DNA of 64,000 bases from DAOUAE01 sp034433795 (GTDB taxonomy: Bacteria; Chloroflexota; UBA6077; FW602-bin22; DAOUAE01), in NCBI GenBank assembly GCA_034433795.1, contig DAOUAE010000029.1, positions 62,001 through 126,000 on the forward strand. The letters are read 5' to 3'. The position numbers and the translations under genes are program-made. Position 1 is the stretch's first letter. Every line of letters starts with the position of its first letter. Positions 33,497 to 40,539 of the stretch are shown piece by piece. The notes under the pieces were generated by a model that was not told where the DNA came from, did not search any database, and worked only from the letters and a program-made list of their open reading frames with translations.

Positions 33497-34114
33497 ATGA
33501 GCGATCTGGCATTGGGCTGGTCCGGGTCTCAACCGCTGCGCTCTCCGGGGGCCCTGGCTCTGTACCGGGGACTCTGGCTGCTGATCGGGGCGCTGCTGCT
33601 GGTCTTCCCGGTGGCCAACCTCTGGCTGGACCTGGTGCCGACCTTCCCCGGCGCCGAGCGGGCGATGGCCACCCTCTCGACTGTCCTGACCCTCTTTGTG
33701 ACGCTTCTGGTCTGCGCCAGCCGTCGCGAACTCTGGAGCAGCGGGCGGCTGGAGGCCGCCGGCGAGAACAGCCTGACCGGCCGGGCCACCCTCTATGCCG
33801 CCCTGGCCCTGGCTGTCTACTACGCCTACTACCTGGTGGCCGACGCCGGTCGACTCCTCCTCGGCCGGCCCGACCTCTACCAGGGCGCCACGCTCACCCC
33901 CGCCCATCTCTCGGTCTACGTCCTGCGCCCGACGATCGTCCTGACCTACAGTCTGTTCTTCGCCACCATCGCCGGGGCTATTCACCTGGTCCTGGTCAAA
34001 CTCTATCTCGACGCCTTTCCGCCGGCCCGGTCGGTCTGGTCCGCCCCGACCGAGACCACGCCCGGCGAGGCCGCTCTTCCCTCGGCGGCCGGGGGTCCGG
34101 TCGATCAGGGCTGA
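33497..34114 (+). CDS. Four-helix membrane protein, unknown
   Basis: The 205-residue protein has four hydrophobic helices at about residues 25-45, 55-75, 95-117 and 135-165, joined by short loops. The third contains the aromatic run LAVYYAYYLVADAGRLLLG. The last 30 residues are Pro/Ala-rich and soluble. GGGAGG precedes ATG 33497. A TTGACC at 33452 could be a -35, but the matching -10 is weak. The gene follows the lipoprotein by 85 bases. No homologous family is recognised. Confidence 0.7.
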   Translation: MSDLALGWSGSQPLRSPGALALYRGLWLLIGALLLVFPVANLWLDLVPTFPGAERAMATLSTVLTLFVTLLVCASRRELWSSGRLEAAGENSLTGRATLYAALALAVYYAYYLVADAGRLLLGRPDLYQGATLTPAHLSVYVLRPTIVLTYSLFFATIAGAIHLVLVKLYLDAFPPARSVWSAPTETTPGEAALPSAAGGPVDQG

Positions 34115-34123
34115 GAGTGCCGG

Positions 34124-34537
34124 TCACGAGCTGACGACGGCCCGATCCTGGGCCGAGAGATGCTCGACCGTCTGGCCGGTTTCGACGAAGGTTCGGGTCA
34201 CGTGGCTGGCGGCGTAGATCCAGAGGATGCGCATGGGGCGGTCGCTCTCGTTGAGGAAGCGGTGGGGGACGCCGGCCGGCACAAACGTGGTGTCAAAGGT
34301 GTTGAGGTGGTAGCGCCGACCGGCGATCTCGCAGACCGCCTCGCCTTCGATGACCACCACCGACTCGTCGCAGTTGTGGTAGTGGAGGGCGATCTGGGTG
34401 CCCGGCGGGAAGGTGGTGATACCGGTGGTCAGCCCCTCAGCGCCCAGGGCCCGGCTGACGAGCGGCGTGGTCTTCACACCGGTGCCGCGGTCCACCGTGG
34501 GCAGGTCGGCAAAGCGCAGGATACGCGGCTCAGCCAT
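34124..34537 (-). CDS. Cupin-domain protein
   Basis: A 137-residue single-domain cupin. Motif 1 reads GTQIALHYHNCDESVVVIEGE with two His and one Glu as metal ligands, and motif 2 FVPAGVPHRFLNES with the last His. Small cupins bind a divalent metal and act as isomerases, dioxygenases or sensors. ATG 34537 is preferred, with AAAGGGG upstream, over an in-frame start 12 codons earlier. It has its own promoter, set inside the 3' end of the upstream GGCT-like gene. Substrate unknown. Confidence 0.88.
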   Translation of the reverse strand: MAEPRILRFADLPTVDRGTGVKTTPLVSRALGAEGLTTGITTFPPGTQIALHYHNCDESVVVIEGEAVCEIAGRRYHLNTFDTTFVPAGVPHRFLNESDRPMRILWIYAASHVTRTFVETGQTVEHLSAQDRAVVSS

Positions 34538-34593
34538 CGGGTTGCCCCTTTCTATCCGAAGATCGTCGGCCACGGGGTGGCCGGTCTGGCCCG

Positions 34594-34622
34594 ATTATAC
34601 GGTGCCGCTCCCCTCACTGCAA
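34594..34622 (-). promoter_or_regulatory. Promoter of the cupin gene, embedded in the preceding gene's 3' end
   Basis: TTGCAG (34617-34622, minus strand) and TATAAT (34594-34599) have a 17-base spacer. The TATAAT includes the TAA stop codon of the GGCT-like gene. Confidence 0.6.
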
Positions 34623-34960
34623 CGCGGGTCCCGCCCGCAGGGAGCGGCGTAGAGCCAGGCCGGACGGCGCTCGTCATTCACCAGGACCTCGACCCGGATG
34701 CGCCGGTAGAGGCCGGCGGCCACGTCTTCGTAATCGTCCAGGACGGCCAGGTCCTGGGGTGTCAATCCTTCGAGCAACCAGCCCTCCAGGACGGCCGTCG
34801 GGTCGGGGACCGCCGTCGGGTACGGATGGTGCGGGCTTGCCGCCCGGCGCCAGCCGGGCAATCGAGCCGGCCGGCGGGGGACCATCCGGCCCAGCAGCTG
34901 CCGGACCAGGGCCGGATCGGTCAGGGTCCCGTAGACGAAGAGGTCAGCGGGGTTCTCCAT
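34595..34960 (-). CDS. AIG2/gamma-glutamylcyclotransferase-like protein
   Basis: The 121-residue protein begins MENPADLFVYGTLTDPALVR; the VYGTL loop is the substrate-binding signature of the GGCT fold. AVLDDYEDVAAGLYRR near residue 75 contains the conserved Glu/Tyr region. These enzymes turn gamma-glutamyl-amino acids into 5-oxoproline, or cyclise related compounds. GGAGG stands 6 bases before ATG 34960. The gene ends in the TATAAT that drives the cupin gene. Confidence 0.88.
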   Translation of the reverse strand: MENPADLFVYGTLTDPALVRQLLGRMVPRRPARLPGWRRAASPHHPYPTAVPDPTAVLEGWLLEGLTPQDLAVLDDYEDVAAGLYRRIRVEVLVNDERRPAWLYAAPCGRDPRCSEGSGTV

Positions 34961-35037
34961 GGGAGCCTCCACCACGGGCACCCGGCCAGCCGACCGGGCC
35001 AGCCCGTCCACGGCCCACCGGCAGGGTTGATGACATC

Positions 35038-35066
35038 TTGACAAAGGCGGCCGGGCGTGCTCTCAT
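35038..35066 (+). promoter_or_regulatory. Promoter upstream of the 35112 gene
   Basis: Consensus TTGACA (35038-35043) with TCTCAT (35061-35066) at 17 bases. The -10 matches only four of six positions. Confidence 0.4.
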
Positions 35067-35111
35067 GGGTCTAACCCGCGTCCGGTCGGCGTAACCTGAA
35101 GGAGGCGTTCG

Positions 35112-35519
35112 ATGAACGAGCGGCGCGCGAATGAGGCCGCTTTCTACAGTCTGCCCGACGCCGATTGGAGCGTGGTCGACGCCGACCTGCGGGCTGAACT
35201 GGCCGTTCTGGCCCGGGAGATCGAGCGGGCCCTGGCCGGCGCCCCCGATGCCCCCCAACCGGCCGCCCTGGCCTTCCGCCTGCACGAGGTCGCCGGGCGC
35301 CTGATTGACGCCGTCGCCGGCGAAGAGCAGGCCCTGCGCCAGGTCATCAGCACGCTGCGCACCGCGCTGGCCGTCTGTTGGGACCTCTACAGCGTCCAGG
35401 AGGCCGCTCAGACCACCGTCGCCCAGCATATGCAGCAGCTCCGCGAAAGTATCGAGGACTTCGAGCGGAGCCTGCGCGAGCTGCGCCAGCGCGGCTCCGC
35501 TCCCTCTGACACCGGTTAA
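35112..35519 (+). CDS. Helical coiled-coil-like protein, unknown
   Basis: The 135-residue protein is predicted to be nearly all helix, with long Ala/Leu/Glu-rich stretches (AELAVLAREIERALAGA, LHEVAGRLIDAVAGEEQAL, QHMQQLRESIEDFERSLREL). It has no membrane segment and one Cys. GGAGG stands 7 bases before the ATG and a TTGACA box lies upstream. The helical heptads suggest a four-helix bundle or coiled-coil dimer. I do not recognise a family. The C-terminus converges on the sugar isomerase gene 22 bases away. Confidence 0.65.
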   Translation: MNERRANEAAFYSLPDADWSVVDADLRAELAVLAREIERALAGAPDAPQPAALAFRLHEVAGRLIDAVAGEEQALRQVISTLRTALAVCWDLYSVQEAAQTTVAQHMQQLRESIEDFERSLRELRQRGSAPSDTG

Positions 35520-35541
35520 TGCTGCTGAAACAGGGTTTACT

Positions 35542-36402
35542 CTAAAACACCCGAATTCCGAGGGCCGCGGCCGTCTCGTCGAGGAAGCGCTTGACCTGGG
35601 GCAGTTCGTCCACACTGGCTCCCTCGACGATGACATAGATCGACGGGTTGAGCGCCTCCAGTCGGCGGAAAAAGGTCTGATAGTCGAGCAGTCCCTGCCC
35701 GGCCGGGCGCTGGTCCAGGTGCAGCACCAGCCGGTCCTCGATGACGATATCCTTGGCGTGGGCGCTGACGATCCGGTCGCCCAGGGTGTCGACCATGGCC
35801 TCGATGGCCGGACCGGTCCGAAAGACTGTGTCCAGCGTGATCCAGTTGACCGGGTCGAAGTCGCAGCGCACCCACGGCGAGCCGACGGCGTCGATGACCT
35901 CGCGCATCACCTCGGCCGAGCGCAGACAGACCAGCTGGTGCCCCTCCAGGGCGATGATAACCCCGGCCTCCTCGGCTGCCGGCACCGCCTCGCGCAGACT
36001 CTTGATGAGCTGCTCCAGACAGCGCGGGCTGTGGTTGTCCGGGTGGGGGAACCAGGGTCCACGGGGGCTCAGGCTACCCGGGCCGGTGTCGATGGCGTAG
36101 CTGCCCAGCCAGCCGGCCACCCGCAGGGCCGCCTGGAGCGTTCGCACCGCCTGCCGGCGAACGCTCTCGTCGGGGTGGATGAGGGGCTGCCAGTAGCCGG
36201 TGCACTGGACCATGTCCAGCCCGTAGTCGGCCAGGATGGCCCGCACCCGCTGGCATTCGGCCCGGGTGGTGGTGAAGGGATCGTTGGCTCCGAAGCGAGT
36301 GAAGAGGCCGGTGAAGCCCAGCGCCCGGACCCGGGCGGCGTGGTCCGGGGTGAAATCGTTCATATTGCGGGGCAGGATCTCGCCAGAGACTCCGAAACGC
36401 AT
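35542..36402 (-). CDS. Sugar phosphate isomerase/epimerase (xylose isomerase-like TIM barrel)
   Basis: The 286-residue protein has the AP endonuclease 2/xylose isomerase-like fold. Metal-binding acids are seen in VIIALEGHQLVCL, WVRCDFDPVNWI, IVSAHAKDIVIED and YVIVEGASVDELPQVKRFLDE. The usual ExH/DxxH pattern is represented by ...CDFDP and AHAKD. It is the third gene of a minus-strand unit with two Gfo/Idh genes, the common arrangement for catabolism of inositol-like or keto sugars. It starts 14 bases after the preceding stop. Substrate unknown. Confidence 0.88.
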   Translation of the reverse strand: MRFGVSGEILPRNMNDFTPDHAARVRALGFTGLFTRFGANDPFTTTRAECQRVRAILADYGLDMVQCTGYWQPLIHPDESVRRQAVRTLQAALRVAGWLGSYAIDTGPGSLSPRGPWFPHPDNHSPRCLEQLIKSLREAVPAAEEAGVIIALEGHQLVCLRSAEVMREVIDAVGSPWVRCDFDPVNWITLDTVFRTGPAIEAMVDTLGDRIVSAHAKDIVIEDRLVLHLDQRPAGQGLLDYQTFFRRLEALNPSIYVIVEGASVDELPQVKRFLDETAAALGIRVF

Positions 36403-36416
36403 CGCTCTCCTCGCAC

Positions 36417-37472
36417 TCAGGCTGGACGGGCCGCTTCGCCCGCGATCTCGGCCACCTGGACCGGCTGGCCCAGAGCGGCCGAGCGGTAGGCCGCCTCGGT
36501 CACCTCGGCGACCCGCAGGCCGCAGATGGCCGGCGACTCGACCGGCGCCCGTCCCCGAATGGCCTCGATGAAGTTGGTGTCCGGGTCCGAGGCTGGGGGG
36601 AGGTCTCCCACCGGCACCACCCGGTCGCCCTCATGCTGGCGCACCTCGAGGAGCGGGGCCCGATCCAGGACGCCGCCCATCATCCGGTAGTAGATCGCCC
36701 CCTCACTGCCGTAGAAGGTGATGTCCTCCCAGACCTGGGCGCCGATCCCCGGCGCGTCGCCGACCACCGCCACCGAGCCCAGGGCGCCGTTGGTGAAGCG
36801 CAGTGTCAGCGCCGAGTTCACGTCCACCGGCAGATCGAAGCGCTCCTGGAGGCAGTAAACGGTCTCGACCGCCAGGTCGGTGACGTACAGCAGAATGTCC
36901 AGAAGATGGCTGCCCGAATCGATGAGTTGTCCGCCCCCGGAGAGTTCGGGGATGGTCCGCCAGCGCCGGGTAGCCCGTTGCCGGCGATACCAGTTCTGGT
37001 TCTGCAGCGCCTGAATAAAGCGGATCTGGCCGATGGTCCCCTGGGCGATGGCCTGACGGATGTAGCGGAAGACCGGCCAGTAGTGACGCTGGTAGGAGAC
37101 CAGAACGATCCGTCCGACCGCTTCGCTCAGGCGGATGACCTCCCGCGCCTCGACCGCCCGCAGGACCATCGGCTTTTCGACCAGGACGTGACAGCCGTGC
37201 TCGAGGGCGGTCATGATCTGCTCGTAGTGGAGAGCGTGGGGCGTGCTGATCTCGACCGCCTCAGGCTGGACCGTCCGCAGCATCTCCCGGTAATCGGCGA
37301 AGTCGGGGACGGTCTGCAGGGCGGGGAAGCGCTCGCGCAGGCTGGCGATGCTCTCCGGGTTGGGGTCGGCCAGCCCAACGATCTGGACCTCCGGGTTGGG
37401 CAGGAGCCGGTTCACGTGGGTGGCCATGTTCTTGCCGCAGCCGATGAGGCCGATGCGCACCGGTGTCGGCAT
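36417..37472 (-). CDS. Gfo/Idh/MocA family oxidoreductase
   Basis: The 351-residue protein starts MPTPVRIGLIGCGKNMATHV, with the nucleotide loop GCGKNM. The EKP signature appears as HVLVEKPMVLRAVEAREVI, and SGGGQLIDSGSHLLDILLYV near residue 170 supplies the catalytic Asp/His region. It is a soluble NAD(P)-dependent sugar dehydrogenase-type enzyme. It begins 11 bases after the stop of a second, frameshifted Gfo/Idh gene and is followed by the isomerase; all share the promoter at 38587-38615. Confidence 0.92.
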   Translation of the reverse strand: MPTPVRIGLIGCGKNMATHVNRLLPNPEVQIVGLADPNPESIASLRERFPALQTVPDFADYREMLRTVQPEAVEISTPHALHYEQIMTALEHGCHVLVEKPMVLRAVEAREVIRLSEAVGRIVLVSYQRHYWPVFRYIRQAIAQGTIGQIRFIQALQNQNWYRRQRATRRWRTIPELSGGGQLIDSGSHLLDILLYVTDLAVETVYCLQERFDLPVDVNSALTLRFTNGALGSVAVVGDAPGIGAQVWEDITFYGSEGAIYYRMMGGVLDRAPLLEVRQHEGDRVVPVGDLPPASDPDTNFIEAIRGRAPVESPAICGLRVAEVTEAAYRSAALGQPVQVAEIAGEAARPA

Positions 37473-37483
37473 GCTCTCCTCCT

Positions 37484-38550
37484 CTACAGCCAGGACATCC
37501 CCTCGCCCCGGACCAGGAACGAGCGGATATCGTATTTCCCAGGGTAGACCACGGGCAGGTGGCCCGATTCGACCAGCAGGTCGAGCGGGTTGACCAGCGT
37601 CTTCAGCGGCAGGCGCACCACCGCGTGCAGGCGCACCGACTCGTAGATCGCCAGGAGAATCTCCAGGGTGGCCCGCGCCTTCTCGCCGTCACCCCGGTAG
37701 TCGGTGACCCGCTCCTCGATCCAGTCCACCAGGCCGCGGGCCTGATCCACGAAGGGATCGTTCTGGGGATTGTCGAGCGTTCGCCAGCCCTGGGTTTCGC
37801 GGTTGAACAGCCGCACCCGGTTCTCCTCGACGTCGAGCATCCCCTCGGTGCCGACGATGAAGAAATTGATCGAGCCCTCGGGCGTGAGGTCGGCCTCGAT
37901 GAGGGCCCGGGCGCCGCCGGCGAACTGGACCAGCCCCAGACAGGCGTCCTCGATCCGCAGAGCCCGCTCATAGCGGTCGGTCTGGCGCTCGACCGCGCCC
38001 ATCACCCACTCGGCCGCCGGGTCGCCCAGGACGAAGCGGATGCCGTCGACCGTATGGGTGCCCCAGTTGAGGAGCCCCTGCTTAATGACCGTCGTGATCC
38101 GGCGGGGCGTGCCGATGGCGCCGCTCTGAACCAGCTCGCGGGCCTGTTCCCAGCCGCTGTAGAAGCGGCGCATATGGCCGATGGCCAGTTTGACGCCGTT
38201 GCGCCGGCAGGCGATGAGCATCTGGTCGGCCTCGCCCAGCGACGTGGCCATCGGTTTTTCGCAGAGGATGGCCAGGGGCTTGCGGGCGGCGGCGGCGATG
38301 GTCATTTCGGCGTGCTGGCCGTGCCAGGAGCAGATGCTGACGATATCGAGTTTCTCGCGGTCGAGCATCTGGCGGTAGTCGGTGTAGCGGTGCTCGGGGG
38401 GATGCCCCAGGCCTCGCCGAACTCTTTGAGGGCCTCTTCATTGCTGTCGGCGATGGCGACGAGGTCGGTCTGAGGGTGGCTGCGCCAGCCCCGGGCGTGG
38501 GCACGGGCGATAGTGCCGCAGGCGATGATCCCGACACGGTAGCGGGCCAT
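37484..38550 (-). pseudogene. Gfo/Idh/MocA oxidoreductase gene with a one-base frameshift
   Basis: From ATG 38550 (GGGAGG upstream) translation gives MARYRVGIIACGTIARAHAR, a normal Rossmann start, up to GEAWGIP. It then runs out of frame at six Gs at 38396-38401. In the next frame the protein resumes as RYTDYRQMLDREKLDIVSIC and continues intact (CEKPMATSLGEAD, NWGTHTVDGIRFVLGD) to the stop at 37484. One extra G in the run would restore a full-length protein of about 355 residues. The homopolymer makes sequencing error, a recent mutation, or slippage-based expression all possible. The rest shows no decay. It is the first gene of the sugar-catabolism operon. Confidence 0.8.
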
Positions 38551-38586
38551 AGTTCCTCCCCTGGGAGTAAGGGTCAGGGCGGCGCC

Positions 38587-38615
38587 ATTGTAACCGACTG
38601 ACTGGCCGAGGGCAA
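38587..38615 (-). promoter_or_regulatory. Promoter of the Gfo/Gfo/isomerase operon
   Basis: TTGCCC (38610-38615, minus strand) and TACAAT (38587-38592) have a 17-base spacer, 37 bases before ATG 38550. Confidence 0.6.
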
Positions 38616-38734
38616 GCGCCGGGGAAACTGAATCGGGACTCCCGAAAAGAACCATGGTCTCCGGGGCGGACGCGATTCGGAAGGAGGGTATCGACACGCC
38701 GGCCGCCATCGTTTCTCCGCGACCGGGAAGACGA

Positions 38735-39406
38735 CTACAGGCGCGTCCCGGACTCGGGACGGTAGAGGATAGCCTCGTAGCGGCTGCGCAGATTCAGTTT
38801 CGAGTAGATGTTGTTGATATGGTTTTTGACCGTTTTCTCTTCGATGCCCAGGCGCTGGGCGATCTCGCGATTGGAGAGCCCGGCCTGGATCAGCTCCAGG
38901 ATCTGGAACTCACGGGGGGTGAGTTGGGGGAGACCGGGCAGCCCGCGGATGCCCGGTGGCAGGGGCCGGCGAATGAACTCCAGAAGAGCGGGGGCGATGG
39001 CCGGGGTGATGATCGCCCCGCCGCCGTGGACCGTGCGGATGGCCTGGAGGAGATCGGCCGGGCGTGTCTGAGAATGAACGAGGTACCCTTTCGCTCCGGC
39101 CAGGACGGCCTGCAGAAGGTCCTGGGGATCGTCGGAGTAGGTCAGGACCAGCACCTGGCAACTGGGCGCGTTCTGGCTGATAAGGCGGGTGGCCGTCAGA
39201 CCGTCCATTCCCGGCAGGTTGAGGTCCATAACAATGATATCGGGCAGCAGCTGCTCAGCCAGTTCGACCGCCTGCCGGCCGTTGATCGCCTCGCCGACCA
39301 CGACCATGTCCGGGGCCGCTTCGATGATCGTCCGCAGTCCGCTGCGGACGAAGTCGTTGTCTTCGACGATCAGGACACGGATCGGTTCGTTCCCGTTTTT
39401 CTCCAT
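38735..39406 (-). CDS. NarL/FixJ-family response regulator
   Basis: The 223-residue protein has a receiver domain (IRVLIVEDNDFVRSGLRTII; phosphoacceptor Asp in IIVMDLNLPGMDG) and a C-terminal LuxR-type helix-turn-helix (LTPREFQILELIQAGLSNRE, IAQRLGIEEKTVKNHINNI). The usual Lys of the receiver falls within AGAKGYLVHS. GGAAGAG precedes ATG 39406. No partner kinase is next to it. The gene is divergent from the histidine phosphatase, with a 136-base shared region. Confidence 0.93.
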   Translation of the reverse strand: MEKNGNEPIRVLIVEDNDFVRSGLRTIIEAAPDMVVVGEAINGRQAVELAEQLLPDIIVMDLNLPGMDGLTATRLISQNAPSCQVLVLTYSDDPQDLLQAVLAGAKGYLVHSQTRPADLLQAIRTVHGGGAIITPAIAPALLEFIRRPLPPGIRGLPGLPQLTPREFQILELIQAGLSNREIAQRLGIEEKTVKNHINNIYSKLNLRSRYEAILYRPESGTRL

Positions 39407-39542
39407 TCTCTTCCCCGCGCCCTGGACGGGGGACCGCCGTCCCATGCTCCACGACACTGGAGTCCCCTGGACTGGTGGTGCTCTCACCCTTTTGGCCTAT
39501 CACCCATGGCCAGAGAAATATGCTATTGTCACCAGGCTGACT

Positions 39543-40199
39543 ATGGCGTACATCACACCCCGGTCGGTTCGCTCAGCCGACCCTGACCTGCCGGGTTTGC
39601 GTCTCCTCCTCGTCCGCCACGGGGCGGTCCATAATCCCCAGCAGCTCTTCTACGGCCGTCTGCCGCGCTTCCCGCTCAGCGCCCAAGGCCAGGCCCAGGC
39701 TCAGGCCACGGCCCGGTTTCTGGCCGCCTTTCCCGTGACCGCTCTTTACACCAGCCCGCGCCTGCGGGCCCGGCAGACTGCCCGGATCATCCAGGCCTAT
39801 CATCCGCAGCGGCCGCTGCGGGTCTCCTCTCTCCTCGATGAGGTGCGCACCGGCTGGCAGGGCGCCCCGGCCAGCGCCATCCCCGAGCCGCTCAACCTCT
39901 ACGACCCGCCCTATCACCCGGATGATGAGACCATCGCCGCCGTCTTCGCCCGCCTGGACCGCTTCGTGCGCCGGGTCCGCCGTCGCCACCCCGGGGGCAC
40001 CGTGGTGGCGGTAAGCCACGCCGATCCGATCGCCATCCTCACCGCCGGCTACGCCGGCCGTCCGCTGATCCTGGCCAGCCTGCGTGGCCCCTTCTACCCA
40101 CCGCTGGCCTCGGTGACCTGCCTGGAGTTCGCTCTCGACGCCAGCCGGCCCGTGATCACCGTCTTCGATCCAGCCGGGACGGCCGAGCGCCGGCCCTAG
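39543..40199 (+). CDS. Histidine phosphatase (phosphoglycerate mutase-like)
   Basis: The 218-residue protein has the phospho-His loop LRLLLVRHGAVHNPQQ near residue 22, YTSPRLRARQTARII near residue 73 and the second catalytic His in VVAVSHADPIAILTAG. This is the histidine phosphatase superfamily, which covers alpha-ribazole phosphatase, phosphoglycerate mutase and broad sugar phosphatases. ATG 39543 is chosen because homology starts soon after; its ribosome-binding site is poor, and a TATGCT 19 bases upstream may be the -10. The stop overlaps the stop of a convergent microprotein gene. Confidence 0.85.
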   Translation: MAYITPRSVRSADPDLPGLRLLLVRHGAVHNPQQLFYGRLPRFPLSAQGQAQAQATARFLAAFPVTALYTSPRLRARQTARIIQAYHPQRPLRVSSLLDEVRTGWQGAPASAIPEPLNLYDPPYHPDDETIAAVFARLDRFVRRVRRRHPGGTVVAVSHADPIAILTAGYAGRPLILASLRGPFYPPLASVTCLEFALDASRPVITVFDPAGTAERRP

Positions 40200-40318
40200 C
40201 TCAGCTTCCAGTAGATGAGCGCGGCCACGACCAGCAGCAGTACCAGCCCCAGAAGCGCTCCCTCACCGCTGCCGACCGCCGGCGCCCCTCCGCTCACCAG
40301 CACTCCGAGCGTGCCCAT
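40196..40318 (-). CDS. 40-residue single-span membrane microprotein
   Basis: From ATG 40318 the minus strand encodes 40 residues: a short Gly/Ser-rich N-terminus (MGTLGVLVSGGAPAVGSGEG) and one membrane helix (ALLGLVLLLVVAALIYWKLS) ending in a basic tail. The start has a strong GGGGGAGG site 6 bases upstream and a TATACT -10 about 50 bases before it with an A-rich tract beyond, so translation is credible. The stop overlaps that of the phosphatase. Such small single-span proteins often bind larger membrane complexes. No homologue is recognised and it falls below usual gene-length limits. Confidence 0.6.
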   Translation of the reverse strand: MGTLGVLVSGGAPAVGSGEGALLGLVLLLVVAALIYWKLS

Positions 40319-40387
40319 AGCTGGCCTCCCCCTGACACGTCTCCTCCACGGTCATGTTCCGCTCTTCCAGTATACCCCGCGATGGTT

Positions 40388-40490
40388 GGGCGCGGACTTT
40401 TTATTTTTTTCTCCCGTGTATCACCGGCTGTCCGCGCCCGGACGGGTCCGGCCGCCGGTGATTTCTGCGAGGACCCCGGCGGGTCCTCGC
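40388..40490 (+). other. Structured leader upstream of the ThDP enzyme gene
   Basis: Three perfect complementary sets lie in about 100 bases before the ATG at 40540. GGGCGCGGAC (40388-40397) pairs with 40430-40439 across a T-rich tract; ATCACCGGC (40420-40428) pairs with 40454-40462; GCGAGGACCC (40467-40476) pairs with 40481-40490 around a CGGC loop. The first two pairings cross and cannot both form. This could be a regulatory RNA or an attenuator with T-rich stop (40398-40410); no known riboswitch consensus is recognised. Confidence 0.4.
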
Positions 40491-40539
40491 GCCAGGCGGA
40501 CGGTCCGGGAATTGCAGGAGAGGTTAGGGGGAGGGGGCA

